Below are positions 23,301 to 33,200 of a DNA stretch of 64,000 nt, one piece after another. A program made the position numbers and the translations under genes. Location of the stretch: NCBI GenBank assembly GCA_934448295.1, contig CAKSEY010000007.1, positions 62,001 to 126,000 on the forward strand, given 5' to 3'. The notes below the pieces were generated by a model that was given only the letters and a program-made list of their open reading frames with translations, was not told the origin of the DNA and searched no databases. Origin of the DNA: an uncultured Oscillospiraceae bacterium (lineage in GTDB: Bacteria > Bacillota > Clostridia > Oscillospirales > Ruminococcaceae). How positions within the stretch are numbered: position 1 is the first letter of the stretch; each line of letters opens with the position of its first letter.

Positions 23301-26300
23301 CAGGATTTTTTCAGTAATGCTGGGCGCAGCCGTTCTTACTGCGTCCGTTCCGGCGGCGGTTCCGTTCACTGCGTTCGCCGCCACGGAGGAGAGCAGCGGG
23401 ATCACGCTGAACCCCATTGTCATAGGCTACGAGGTGCTCAACAGCAATGGAAAGGCAATGGGCAGCGTAACTCCGTCCACAACGTTCAGATTAAAGATAT
23501 CAATTAAGGATATCAAGGTAAAGACCTCCCAGGTCGGCGCAAGCTCCAACATTGATTTCATCAAGAGCATGGACGATTTCAAGGGCACGGTGGAGTCCCT
23601 GACGATAACGTCTTCCGGCGACGAGCTGCTGAAATACGACGTGGTGCTGAGCGGCTGCAAATGGACGGGCGGCGACAAGGCTTTCGGCTTTATGGTAGGG
23701 TATGCAGGCGGGAACGATTACGCCACCGGCTCAGTTACCATCACCGAGTGCAATATTCCGGACAAGACGGAAACCCCTGACATAAACGTTGCAGAGCCGA
23801 TAATCAAGATCTCCGCAGTAGAGCCGGACGCTCCGATAAAGGCTGGCGAGACCGGAGAATTCAAGATAAGGCTGAAGAATCTCGGCTCCACTGCCGCGTA
23901 TAATATTCTCGCCGAGGTATCGCCCTCTGACGATATCCTTATCATTGAGGGCACAGGCACGCAGGATATCGAGAGCATTGATTTCAAGGGCGAAAAGGTG
24001 CTCACGATAAAGTACAAGGCGCTTGAAAAAATCAACGCAGAAAAGCAGAATTTTGGCGTTTCGCTGAGGTATTATTACGACAACGGCACCTCCGAGGCAA
24101 CTGGAAGCGCTTCCGCTCAGGTGGCGGTAGCCGCGGAGGTCTCCACGGTTGAAAAGGTATACCCGGTCGTCCTCACTGATTTTTCCCTTGCGGAAACAAC
24201 GCTGGAGGCTGGCAAGGATTACACCGGGGTGCTGACGGTCAGGAATATCGGCTCTGCTGACATGAACGGCGTATTCGTGAATATCGCTTCCTCCGACGGC
24301 ATTTTCATCACCGGCGGCACAGGCAATAAATATTTCGATTCCATACCCGTCAACACGGAAAAGAAGATAAACATAAGCTTCCGCACGATGGAGGAGTTCA
24401 CCGCGCTGCGCCAGTCGCTCACCGCGTCGCTGAAATATACATACAAGTATGGCAGCGAGGAGCCTGACGGAAGCTATGAGCAGACCTTCATCATGCTTGG
24501 AAAAGCGGTGGAGGAGACCACGCCGCTTCCGGTCATCACCTACGAGCCCTTTGTGAATCCTCTGGTTGCGGGCGGACAGTACCGCAAGGCGTTCACCATA
24601 ACCAACAAGGGAACCGGCGATATGAACAATATCACCATCAAGGTAAAGGGCAGCGACTGCCTGAATCTTGTAAAGGGCAGCGACCAGTTCTTTGTTGATA
24701 GCATCAAGGCTGGCAAATCGAAGCGTATTTTGGTCAACTTCAACACGCTGGCGGATATAACCTCCGCGACCCAGTCGCTTGATATCGATATCGAGTATTA
24801 TTATGATAAGGCAGGGGTAAATACCGCCGACACCAAGACCGGCTCCATATATCTGTCGTCCGAGGTTTCGACCGTGCCCGTGCTCCGCATTTCCGGCAGC
24901 GGAATGACGGAGGCGCTCACCGCTGACCAGGAATATTCGTACACTATTCTGGTGAAGAACTACGGCGATATCACGGTCAGAGACGTTTTCGCAGACCTCA
25001 CGGCTTCTGACGATATGTATTTCCTTGACGGCACGGAATCCGGCTTTATCAGCATAATTCGTCCCGGCGATACCGCAAAGCTCAAGGTCAAGTTCCGCAC
25101 CAACCAGGATATCACCGCGGCAAGGCAGAGCATAACGGCGGCGTTTAAGTATTCATACGGCAGGGACACCTCCATCAAGCAGGCGGAAGGCACTTCCTCG
25201 CTGTCGCTTCTTTCCAAGGTAACTGACGGCAGATCTGCACCCGTGCTCCGCGTTTCCGGCGCGAGACTTCCCCAGGCGCTTGTCAGCGATACTGAATACA
25301 GCTATACCCTGTATGTGAAAAACTACGGAGACACCTCAGTCAGCAATGTGATGGCAGACCTCACCGCAACGGATGATATGTATTTCCTTGACGGCACGGA
25401 TTCCGGCTTCATCAGCGAGATAAAGCCGGGCGAAACTGCCGAGCTGAATGTGAAGTTCCACACCAGTGAAAAGATCACGGCGATAAAGCAGGTAATTACG
25501 GCTGGATTGAAGTATTCATACGGCTCGTCCAAGCAGGCGGAGTCCACCTCGACTGTATCTCTCCTGGCTGCCGTTGCGGACGCGAACGCCCCCATGGTGC
25601 GCATTTCAGGCGAGAAGCTCGGCAAGGCGCTTGTCGCAGACACTGAGTACGATTACGTTATCACTTTCAAAAACTTCGGCGATACAGCCGTAAAGGACGT
25701 GTTTATCGACCTCACTTCAACGGACGATATGTATTTCCTTGACGGCACGGAAGCCGGCTTTATCAGCGAGATCGCTCCCGGCGGCACAGCAGACCTCAGC
25801 GTAAGGTTCCGCACGCTGAAGAAGATAAACTCTGTAAAGCAGGGAATAACCGCAGCAATGAAGTATACCTACGGCGAACAGGAGGAAAAGCAAGCTGAGG
25901 CGACCTCCTCCGTGACGCTCATTGCGGCGGCTGAGGGCGTAGCCGGCGATTCTGCGGCGGCTCCCAACATAATCATCGGCAAATACGACATAGGCGCAGA
26001 CCAGATCGCGGCGGGCGACGTGTTCACGCTTGACCTTGATTTCTACAATACCAGCGCGTCCACTTCCATTGAGAATGTGGTAATGACTATCGGCGCCAGC
26101 GGCGACCTGTCCATCTACGGCGGAAGCAGTTCGTTCTTCTATCAGAGTCTTGCAGCGGCTGCCGCTTCCAGCGAGTCTATCCAGCTTCGTGCGCTCCCCA
26201 CTGCGGCAACGGGAACATCTTCTGTTACCGTTTCGTTCAAGTATGACTATGTTGTGAACGACACTAGAACAACACTGACCTCCGACCAGACCATATATAT

Positions 26301-27135
26301 CCCGCTTTATCAGCCGGATAAGCTCACCCTTTCAGTAAGCACACCCACCTATGACGTTTACGTTGGCAACGAGGTTTACATCACCCTCAGCTACATGAAC
26401 AAGGGGCGTGCGGACGCTTCCAATGTAAAGGCGGAGATAGTTGCCTCCAGCACTCCCGCCGATAATGGAGCCGGCAGCGACATCGGCGCAGACGACGGAA
26501 TGTCCGGCGTGTATGGCACTGCTGAGGGAATGATCAATTCCGGAGCAGACGATGGAATAACCCCGCTGACCGCCATTGACAGCGATTCAGCCGCAGCCGG
26601 AGAAACAGGCATTGCGGTTGATGGTATGGATTACGCTGACGGCGGTGCTATGGGCAGCGCCGGGTATATCGACGGCGACTATTCTGACGGCGGCTATTCC
26701 GACCCCGGCTACACCGCTCTCTCCACTGAGAAGGTAATAGGCAATATCCAGGCGGGCGGAAACGGCACGGTGGATTTCGTGGTAACCCCCACAATGGGCG
26801 GAACGGTCTCCTTTGTTATCAAGGTAACATACGAGGATTCCAACATGAATGAAATCGTCAAGGAACTCCCTGTAAGTTTCACCGCAATCGAGCAGCAGTG
26901 GGATTTCCCGGACTACCCCATGACCGTTGAGACCACTGAGTCCGGCGAAGGCGGATTCCCGTGGATCGCCGTAATAATCGGCGGCAGCGTGCTTGTTGTC
27001 GCGGCTGTGGTCGTTATAATCGTGGTCGTTCACAAGAAGCGCAAGAATGGCAAGAAGCTCACAGCGGACGACATCGACTGGGAGGATGAGCTTGACGACG
27101 ACAAGTCCGACAGCAACGACACCACAAAGGTTTAA
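23284..27135 (+). CDS. large surface protein of repeated CARDB/Ig-like domains, partner of the ABC transporter
   Basis: A 1283-residue protein with a signal peptide (residues 1-35, MKRYLNRIFSVMLGAAVL then VPFTAFAA), about eight repeated beta-sandwich domains of 110-120 residues each, a Gly/Asp-rich loop (about 1055-1145) and a C-terminal membrane helix (about 1222-1245) followed by KKRKNGKK. The domains resemble CARDB / COG1361 S-layer-type repeats, each ending in a pattern such as ITAxxKYSYG. Three middle repeats are nearly identical. ATG at 23284 is chosen by the AAAGGAGAG site. Sandwiched between ATPase and permease, it is probably the extracellular module of the complex, comparable in position to an adaptor but facing outward. 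Confidence 0.85.
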   Translation: MKRYLNRIFSVMLGAAVLTASVPAAVPFTAFAATEESSGITLNPIVIGYEVLNSNGKAMGSVTPSTTFRLKISIKDIKVKTSQVGASSNIDFIKSMDDFKGTVESLTITSSGDELLKYDVVLSGCKWTGGDKAFGFMVGYAGGNDYATGSVTITECNIPDKTETPDINVAEPIIKISAVEPDAPIKAGETGEFKIRLKNLGSTAAYNILAEVSPSDDILIIEGTGTQDIESIDFKGEKVLTIKYKALEKINAEKQNFGVSLRYYYDNGTSEATGSASAQVAVAAEVSTVEKVYPVVLTDFSLAETTLEAGKDYTGVLTVRNIGSADMNGVFVNIASSDGIFITGGTGNKYFDSIPVNTEKKINISFRTMEEFTALRQSLTASLKYTYKYGSEEPDGSYEQTFIMLGKAVEETTPLPVITYEPFVNPLVAGGQYRKAFTITNKGTGDMNNITIKVKGSDCLNLVKGSDQFFVDSIKAGKSKRILVNFNTLADITSATQSLDIDIEYYYDKAGVNTADTKTGSIYLSSEVSTVPVLRISGSGMTEALTADQEYSYTILVKNYGDITVRDVFADLTASDDMYFLDGTESGFISIIRPGDTAKLKVKFRTNQDITAARQSITAAFKYSYGRDTSIKQAEGTSSLSLLSKVTDGRSAPVLRVSGARLPQALVSDTEYSYTLYVKNYGDTSVSNVMADLTATDDMYFLDGTDSGFISEIKPGETAELNVKFHTSEKITAIKQVITAGLKYSYGSSKQAESTSTVSLLAAVADANAPMVRISGEKLGKALVADTEYDYVITFKNFGDTAVKDVFIDLTSTDDMYFLDGTEAGFISEIAPGGTADLSVRFRTLKKINSVKQGITAAMKYTYGEQEEKQAEATSSVTLIAAAEGVAGDSAAAPNIIIGKYDIGADQIAAGDVFTLDLDFYNTSASTSIENVVMTIGASGDLSIYGGSSSFFYQSLAAAAASSESIQLRALPTAATGTSSVTVSFKYDYVVNDTRTTLTSDQTIYIPLYQPDKLTLSVSTPTYDVYVGNEVYITLSYMNKGRADASNVKAEIVASSTPADNGAGSDIGADDGMSGVYGTAEGMINSGADDGITPLTAIDSDSAAAGETGIAVDGMDYADGGAMGSAGYIDGDYSDGGYSDPGYTALSTEKVIGNIQAGGNGTVDFVVTPTMGGTVSFVIKVTYEDSNMNEIVKELPVSFTAIEQQWDFPDYPMTVETTESGEGGFPWIAVIIGGSVLVVAAVVVIIVVVHKKRKNGKKLTADDIDWEDELDDDKSDSNDTTKV
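24880..25920 (+). repeat. three near-identical tandem domain repeats within the surface protein
   Basis: The same DNA stretch encoding DDMYFLDGT and its flanks recurs at 25012, 25375 and 25726, so periods are 363 and 351 bases (121 and 117 codons). Differences are few, indicating recent duplication or homogenisation by recombination. Repeat number may vary between strains. Confidence 0.8.
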
Positions 27136-27147
27136 TGGTGATGAACC

Positions 27148-28539
27148 ATGAAATTATTTGACATGATAAAGATGTGCCTGCAAAACCTCACGCGCCGCAA
27201 GTCACGGACATTTCTGACCGTGCTCGGCGTTGTGGTGGGCTGCTGCGCCATCGTAATAATGATGTCGATAGGCATCGGCGTCCAGAATTCACAGCAGATA
27301 ATGCTGGAGGGAATGGGCGACCTTACGCTGATACAGGTGTATTCCAGCGGGCGCAAGGACGCTAAGCTGGACGACAAGGCAATAAAGAAGTTCTCAAATA
27401 TTGCAAACGTTGATGTGGCGATAGGAAAATCGCAGCTCAACAACATCAATCTCCAGGCATATGTCGGAGATAACGACCGGTACGAGATGCAGTGGGTTCA
27501 GGTCGTCGGTGTAAACAAGGACGCGATGGAGAAATTCGGCTTCCAGCTCCTGGAGGGCTCGTATCCGAAGAACTCCTTCGAAGTTCTCGCCGGACAGTAC
27601 ACGGCGTACAACCTTGTTGACACGCAGCGCCCGGACGGTCACAACACCATTGACCGCTGGAGCGCGATGTATACCGACAACGGCTCCGGATTCTATGAGT
27701 ACAATCCGGACGCTGAGCTGCCCGACCCGTATATAAGCCTGCTTGGTCAGACCATCAAGCTGGAGCTGTACACCTATGAAGATTATGACGCTAAAAAGTA
27801 TCAGGATATCAAGGTAACGGGCATCGTCAAGGAGGACTACAACAAGGATTACTGTACCAGCGAGGGACTTATCTTCATGACCAGCGACCTCCAGTCGCTC
27901 TATAAGATGTTCTATCCGTCCACAAACAGCCAGAACACCGAATACAACGAGATATATGTCAAGGCAAAGGACATCTCCCAGGTGGCTGACATTGAGAGCG
28001 AGATAAAGAAACTGGGCTACACCACATATTCGATGGAGAGCGTCCGCAAGCCACTTGAAGAAGAGGCGCGCAAGCAGCAGATGATGCTCGGCGGACTTGG
28101 CGCGGTTTCCCTGTTTGTTGCGGCGCTTGGCATATGTAACACGATGATAATGTCAATTTCAGAGCGCACCCGTGAGATCGGCGTCATGAAGGCGCTGGGC
28201 TGCTTCCTTGGAAATATCCGCGAGGTGTTCCTGATGGAAGCGGGATTCATCGGTCTTATCGGCGGACTTGTGGGCAGCCTGCTGAGCTTCTTCATCTCAG
28301 TGGGCATGAACATCGCAACGAATGAAGCCGCGAAAGCGATCCAGATAACGGATATTCCGTCCCTGTGGAGCGTAGTCACCACTGCCATGGACCCGGCGAA
28401 CAGCCCGATGTCCATAGTTCCGCTGTGGCTTTACGCGTTCGCTATCGTGTTCTCAATTTTCATCGGGCTTGGCTCCGGGTTCTATCCGGCTAACAAGGCG
28501 GTGCATATCTCGGCGCTTGAGGCGATAAAAAGAGAGTGA
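27148..28539 (+). CDS. MacB/FtsX-type ABC transporter permease
   Basis: A 463-residue permease: a first helix (about residues 21-45, SRTFLTVLGVVVGCCAIVIMMSIGIGV), a large extracellular domain (about 46-300), and three C-terminal helices (about 312-335, 365-390, 425-450) with the FtsX-type motif MSISERTREIGVMKALGC. The end ANKAVHISALEAIKRE is the usual family C-terminus. It starts 12 bases after the surface protein and closes the operon before a terminator. Such permeases transmit ATPase movement across the membrane (mechanotransmission), which fits a large outer partner. Confidence 0.92.
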   Translation: MKLFDMIKMCLQNLTRRKSRTFLTVLGVVVGCCAIVIMMSIGIGVQNSQQIMLEGMGDLTLIQVYSSGRKDAKLDDKAIKKFSNIANVDVAIGKSQLNNINLQAYVGDNDRYEMQWVQVVGVNKDAMEKFGFQLLEGSYPKNSFEVLAGQYTAYNLVDTQRPDGHNTIDRWSAMYTDNGSGFYEYNPDAELPDPYISLLGQTIKLELYTYEDYDAKKYQDIKVTGIVKEDYNKDYCTSEGLIFMTSDLQSLYKMFYPSTNSQNTEYNEIYVKAKDISQVADIESEIKKLGYTTYSMESVRKPLEEEARKQQMMLGGLGAVSLFVAALGICNTMIMSISERTREIGVMKALGCFLGNIREVFLMEAGFIGLIGGLVGSLLSFFISVGMNIATNEAAKAIQITDIPSLWSVVTTAMDPANSPMSIVPLWLYAFAIVFSIFIGLGSGFYPANKAVHISALEAIKRE

Positions 28540-28551
28540 TCTACATATTTT

Positions 28552-28580
28552 CAGGAGGGCTTCGGCTCTCCTGTTTTTTT
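28552..28580 (+). terminator. terminator of the ABC operon
   Basis: A 9-bp stem closed by a TTCG tetraloop (28552-28560 with 28565-28573), followed by a run of T. Confidence 0.95.
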
Positions 28581-28590
28581 AAAAAACTGG

Positions 28591-28619
28591 TTGATTTCTC
28601 CGGGATTTTCTTGTATAAT
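28591..28619 (+). promoter_or_regulatory. promoter of the GH2 gene
   Basis: TTGATT (28591-28596), a 17-base spacer and TATAAT (28614-28619). It lies directly behind the ABC operon terminator. Confidence 0.85.
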
Positions 28620-28648
28620 ATTTCTATAATAAAGCACGGAGGTACACC

Positions 28649-31309
28649 ATGACAATAACAGACCTTAGCGGACAGTGGGAGGTTTTCCTTGACGAGAGCA
28701 AGAACGACCTCCTCCCTGAAAGCTACCCTGACAGAATAAACCTGCCGGATTCCACATCGAACGCCGGTCTCGGGAAGCTAAACAAAGAGATAGAGTACGG
28801 CTGCCTTACGGAGCTGCACAAGTTTGAGGGCTTCGCGTGGTTCCGCAGGAGCATTGATATTTCCCCGGAAATGGCGGCGAATAACCTGACCCTTTTCCTG
28901 GAGCGCACCAGAAAAACGCGCGTTTTCCTTGACGGAAAGCTGGTCGGGAGCTGCTGCTCGCTCTGCGCCCCGCACCGCTATTCCCTTAACGGAGTTCCCG
29001 CCGGAACGCACGAGCTTGTTATCTGCGTTGACAATACCGATTATCCCACCGGCGGCGGGCACCTTACCTCCCGCGACACGCAGACCAACTGGAACGGCAT
29101 CGTTGGACGTATCGAGCTGCAGTCCTACCGCGCCTGCGCCGGAAATGTCCGCATAATTCCCGACCAGGAGAAGCGCTCGTTCCATGTCGCTGCGGAGGTG
29201 GACGGAGAGCTTTGCGGGACTGCAAGGCTCCGCATTTATGACGGGGAGCAGGACTATGGCTCCGCCGAAGCGGAATTCACCAACGAAAGGCCGCTGGAGT
29301 GCGACATTTCCGTGCCCGGCGCACCTCTGTGGAGTGACCGCGCCCCCACGCCGCTGAAGCTGGAGATAGAGATTTCCGGCGACCGCTGGACGTTTACCAC
29401 CGGACTTCGCAGAATGTCACATGACGACCGCACTCTGCTGATAAACGGTCAGCAGACGTTCCTGCGCGGAAAGCACGACGGAATGGTGTTCCCGGAGACC
29501 GGATATATGCCCACGGACGTGGATTCCTGGATAAAGGTGTTCGAAACAGCGGCGATGTACGGCATAAATCACTACCGTTTCCACACCTGCTGCCCGCCTG
29601 ACGCAGCGTTCGAGGCGGCGGACATCATGGGGATCTATATGCAGCCGGAGCTTCCGTTCTGGGGGACTATCCCGGACGTTTTCGGCGAGGAGCACGAATT
29701 CCTGCGGGAAGAGGGCTGGCGCATTCTCCGTGAATACGGACACCACCCCAGCTTCGTCATGATGAGCATGGGCAACGAGCTGTGGGGCAGCAAGGAGCGC
29801 CTGAACGAGCTGATCTCCGGCTACAAGGCGGAGTTCCCGGACAAGCTGTACGCGGGCGGCTCGAATAACTTTCAGTTCGTGCCGTGCGTGCTTGAAAGCG
29901 AGGACTTTTTCAGCGGAGTGCGCCTTGGAAAAGACCGCCTTATCCGCGGAAGCTACGCAATGTGCGACGCGCCGCAGGGGCATATCCAGACGAATTACCC
30001 CAACAGCATGCATAATTACGACCCGCTGATAGACGAAGCGGCGGCGCTCGGCGGCGCACAGGTGACGGACGAAAACGGCGAGATCATGATACAGTACGGC
30101 ACCGAAATGCGCAAGGTCAGGGCGGAAAGCTGGGACAACATTTCCGTTCACGTCCCGGTGATTTCCCACGAGGTCGGGCAGTACGCGATATTCCCGGATT
30201 TCGACGAGATAAAGGACTACACGGGTCCGGTCCGCCACGAGGCTTACGCGGCTTACCGCAGGGGCCTTGAAGAAGCCGGAATGCTCCACCGCTGGAAGGA
30301 TTTCTTCCATGCTTCCGGGGCGCTCGCAGTGGACTGCTACCGCCGGGATATCGAAGCGGCAATGCGCAGCTCAATGATGAGCGGGTTCCAGCTTCTGGAT
30401 ATTCAGGATTTCCCGGGGCAGGGAATCGCTACGGTGGGGATACTTAACGCGCATTTAAAGTCAAAGGGGCTTGTAACTCCCGAGGAATGGCAGCGCTTCT
30501 GCGGTGAAACCGTGGTTCTCGCCGAGCTGGACGGGTTTGTGTTCAAGGCGGGAGACGATATTCAGTGCGGACTTATTGCGTCCTCCACCGAACCGGATCT
30601 CGCCGGAAAGGAAATCACCTGGGAGCTCACCGCAGAGGGAAAGGTGCTGGATTCCGGCGCTTCTGAGATAATCGAGCGGAACGGCAGGATATACCGGGCA
30701 AGGAGCATTTCGTTCAGCGTAGGCTGCGACGAGCCGTTAAAGGCGGAGCTTCACATCTCCGTTGAGGGCGAGGCGGAGAATTTCTACACGCTGTACCTGT
30801 ACCCCGACCTTGCGATAAGCATAACCGAGGGCGGCATAAGCTACGGCGGAAAGCACATTGAAATAACCCGCGACATTGAAAAAGCGAAGCGGCGCGGAGT
30901 TCTGTGCGTTCCCGAGCTGCCGGAGGGTTCGCTGCCCGGCGAGTACTGCACAGATTTCTGGTGCTACGGAATGTTCCGCAGTATCTCCGAGAGCATGAAG
31001 AAGCCGGTTCCCACCGGAACGCTGGGTCTGCTTATCGACAAAAAATCCGAGCTGCTGGCGAAATTCCCGTGCGAGAGCTTCACAACTCCGCAGTGGTACG
31101 AGATAGTCACCCACAGCCGCTGCGCCGACCTTGACGGAACCGGGATCGAGCCGGAGGTGTGGGTCATAGACAATCCGGAGCGCCGCAAGCGCCTGGGGCT
31201 TCTCTACCGTATGGACGGCGCGGTATGCTGCACGTCCAGGCTCTGGGAGATAGCCGACCGCCCGGAGGTGAAGTGGTTCGCGCTGAGCCTGCTTGAAGCG
31301 CTGGGATAA
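28649..31309 (+). CDS. glycoside hydrolase family 2 enzyme
   Basis: An 886-residue enzyme. Residues 1-150 form a jelly-roll sugar-binding domain (LSGQWEVFLDES ... GFAWFRRSIDI ... RKTRVFLDGKLVGS), followed by an Ig-like domain and a TIM barrel starting near residue 265. The acid/base candidate is Glu377 in MMSMGNELWG and the nucleophile candidate is Glu508 in VPVISHEVGQY. There is no signal peptide, so it acts in the cytoplasm on imported oligosaccharides. The linkage (galactoside, glucuronide, arabinoside or xyloside) cannot be fixed. It is transcribed from its own promoter, upstream of a group of other polysaccharide genes. Confidence 0.85.
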   Translation: MTITDLSGQWEVFLDESKNDLLPESYPDRINLPDSTSNAGLGKLNKEIEYGCLTELHKFEGFAWFRRSIDISPEMAANNLTLFLERTRKTRVFLDGKLVGSCCSLCAPHRYSLNGVPAGTHELVICVDNTDYPTGGGHLTSRDTQTNWNGIVGRIELQSYRACAGNVRIIPDQEKRSFHVAAEVDGELCGTARLRIYDGEQDYGSAEAEFTNERPLECDISVPGAPLWSDRAPTPLKLEIEISGDRWTFTTGLRRMSHDDRTLLINGQQTFLRGKHDGMVFPETGYMPTDVDSWIKVFETAAMYGINHYRFHTCCPPDAAFEAADIMGIYMQPELPFWGTIPDVFGEEHEFLREEGWRILREYGHHPSFVMMSMGNELWGSKERLNELISGYKAEFPDKLYAGGSNNFQFVPCVLESEDFFSGVRLGKDRLIRGSYAMCDAPQGHIQTNYPNSMHNYDPLIDEAAALGGAQVTDENGEIMIQYGTEMRKVRAESWDNISVHVPVISHEVGQYAIFPDFDEIKDYTGPVRHEAYAAYRRGLEEAGMLHRWKDFFHASGALAVDCYRRDIEAAMRSSMMSGFQLLDIQDFPGQGIATVGILNAHLKSKGLVTPEEWQRFCGETVVLAELDGFVFKAGDDIQCGLIASSTEPDLAGKEITWELTAEGKVLDSGASEIIERNGRIYRARSISFSVGCDEPLKAELHISVEGEAENFYTLYLYPDLAISITEGGISYGGKHIEITRDIEKAKRRGVLCVPELPEGSLPGEYCTDFWCYGMFRSISESMKKPVPTGTLGLLIDKKSELLAKFPCESFTTPQWYEIVTHSRCADLDGTGIEPEVWVIDNPERRKRLGLLYRMDGAVCCTSRLWEIADRPEVKWFALSLLEALG

Positions 31310-31337
31310 TTTTCAGCATTCTTTCACACATATTGTA

Positions 31338-31366
31338 TTGACAGACGAAAAAATATGTGATATCAT
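31338..31366 (+). promoter_or_regulatory. promoter of the nitroreductase gene
   Basis: TTGACA (31338-31343), a 17-base spacer and TATCAT (31361-31366). Confidence 0.8.
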
Positions 31367-31401
31367 CAAGATATGGAACACCCATGAAAGGAGAATACAT
31401 T

Positions 31402-31920
31402 ATGAATGAAGCGCTTAACAATATTATGACCCGCCGGAGCGTAAAGGCGTACAAGCCGGAAATGCCCCCGCAGGAGCTTATCGACCAGGTGGTCGAGGCG
31501 GGAACCTACGCCCCCACCGGCATGAACCGCCAGTCCCCGATAATTATAGAGGTCACTGACAAGGCGACACGCGACAAGCTGTCAAAAATGAACGCCGCAG
31601 TCATGGGAGCCTCTGTTGACCCGTTCTACGGGGCTCCGGTGGTTCTGGTGGTGCTTGCGGACAAGAGCGTCGGAACGTATATGTACGACGGCAGTCTGGT
31701 TATGGAGAACCTCATGCTTGCCGCCAATGCAGTCGGGCTTGGAAGCTGCTGGATACACCGCGCAAAGGAGGAATTCGAATCCCCGGAGGGAAAGGATCTC
31801 CTCAAATCCCTTGGCATAGAGGGCGACTACGAGGGCATAGGTCAATGCATTATCGGATATCCTGCAAAGGAAGTCCCCGCGCCAAAGCCCCGCAAGGAAA
31901 ACTGGGTATACAAAATCTGA
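31402..31920 (+). CDS. nitroreductase-family FMN-dependent oxidoreductase
   Basis: A 172-residue protein. The opening NNIMTRRSVKAYKPEMPPQELIDQVVEAGTYAPTGMNRQSP is the FMN-binding start of the nitroreductase family (R-R-S-x-R-x-F and A-P-S-x-x-N-x-Q-P forms). GLGSCWIH and the end GYPAKEVPAPKPRKENWV are also typical. ATG at 31402 follows AAAGGAGAA; an earlier in-frame start at 31357 lacks a site. It reduces nitro compounds, quinones or flavins in the cytoplasm; the physiological substrate is unknown. The neighbours are unrelated to it. Confidence 0.9.
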   Translation: MNEALNNIMTRRSVKAYKPEMPPQELIDQVVEAGTYAPTGMNRQSPIIIEVTDKATRDKLSKMNAAVMGASVDPFYGAPVVLVVLADKSVGTYMYDGSLVMENLMLAANAVGLGSCWIHRAKEEFESPEGKDLLKSLGIEGDYEGIGQCIIGYPAKEVPAPKPRKENWVYKI

Positions 31921-31977
31921 ATATAAATCCGGCGCAATTTTTTGTGGCATAGTATAAGTAATTCGCAAATTCGCCCG

Positions 31978-32006
31978 TTGCGATAATGGATAATATATTG
32001 TAAAAT
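31978..32006 (+). promoter_or_regulatory. promoter of the GH5-GH43 operon
   Basis: TTGCGA (31978-31983), a 17-base spacer and TAAAAT (32001-32006), 48 bases before the GH5 start. Confidence 0.65.
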
Positions 32007-32054
32007 TAAATCAGAAAGTAAAAAACTTTATGCACTTTGCACAGGGGGAGAATA

Positions 32055-33200
32055 ATGAACAATATACTTTCCGCGATACTTGTAGTTATCATGGCTGTAA
32101 TGATGACTGGGTGCAGCGGCTCCGACAATGGAATGCGTGACATTTCCACGATGGAGGTCGTCCGCGAAATGGGTTACGGAATAAACCTCGGAAACACGCT
32201 TGAAGCCTGCGGCGACTGGATAAACGGCTCAACTCCGTCAAGCTACGAAAGAGCATGGGGAAGCCCGATAATAACCGCCGAGGATATCCAAGGCTATGCG
32301 GACGCCGGATTCGGCGTGCTGCGGGTCCCGGTGGCGTGGTCGAACATGATGGCGGACGATGGCACATATACGATAAATCCGGATTATGCCGCGAGGGTGC
32401 AGGAGGTCGTTGATACGGCGCTAGGCACGGGAATGTATGTTATAGTCAACATTCATTACGACAACGGCTGGGTGAACAAGTTCCCGGAGAACATCGACGA
32501 GAACATGAAGCGCTACACCGCCATGTGGAAGCAGATAGCAGAGCAGTTTAAAGACCGCAGCGACAAGCTGGTGTTTGAATCCCAGAACGAGGAACTCGGC
32601 TGGGACAGCCTCTGGAACAGATACAGCGGAACTAACGGCGCTGAAAAGCAATCCTCCTACGACCTTGTGAACAGGGTAAACCAGACGTTTGTTGATACCG
32701 TGAGAGCGACCGGCGGCAATAACGCAAAACGCCACCTGCTGATTTCCGGTTACAACACGGATATAGACCTCACCTGCGATGAGCTTTTCAAAATGCCAAG
32801 CGACCCGGCTGGACGCCTTGCGGTGTCAGTGCATTATTACAATCCGTCAACGCTCACGATTCTTGAAAAGGACGCTGACTGGGGCAAGGCTAAAACCGAC
32901 TGGGGCAGCGAATCCGACATTGCGGAGCTGAACCGCTGCATGAACCTTCTAAAAACGACTTTCATCGACAACGGAATACCCGTCATAGTCGGAGAATACG
33001 GCTGCTTCGGGAAAAACAAGACCCGCGAAACCAAGGAAGCTTATATGCTGGACGTTTCCTCCGCGATGTATGAGATAGGAGCCTGCCCGATACTCTGGGA
33101 CACCTCCGGCGATGAGTACGACCGCAACAACGCGAGGTTCAGGAATCCCGAATTCATCAAAAAGCTGATAGCGCCGTCAAAGGCGGGAAAGGAGCAGTAA
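32055..33200 (+). CDS. GH5 endoglucanase/mannanase-type lipoprotein
   Basis: A 382-residue protein. Residues 1-20 are a lipoprotein signal ending in the lipobox MMTGC, so the enzyme is anchored on the cell surface. The catalytic part shows MGYGINLGNTLEACGDW, ADAGFGVLRVPVAWSN, IVNIHYDNGW, the acid/base Glu179 in ESQNEEL and the nucleophile Glu314 in VIVGEYG. This set is that of GH5, probably a subfamily-4-like endo-beta-glucanase or xyloglucanase. ATG at 32055 is set by AGGGGGAG. It directly abuts the GH43 gene. Confidence 0.9.
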   Translation: MNNILSAILVVIMAVMMTGCSGSDNGMRDISTMEVVREMGYGINLGNTLEACGDWINGSTPSSYERAWGSPIITAEDIQGYADAGFGVLRVPVAWSNMMADDGTYTINPDYAARVQEVVDTALGTGMYVIVNIHYDNGWVNKFPENIDENMKRYTAMWKQIAEQFKDRSDKLVFESQNEELGWDSLWNRYSGTNGAEKQSSYDLVNRVNQTFVDTVRATGGNNAKRHLLISGYNTDIDLTCDELFKMPSDPAGRLAVSVHYYNPSTLTILEKDADWGKAKTDWGSESDIAELNRCMNLLKTTFIDNGIPVIVGEYGCFGKNKTRETKEAYMLDVSSAMYEIGACPILWDTSGDEYDRNNARFRNPEFIKKLIAPSKAGKEQ

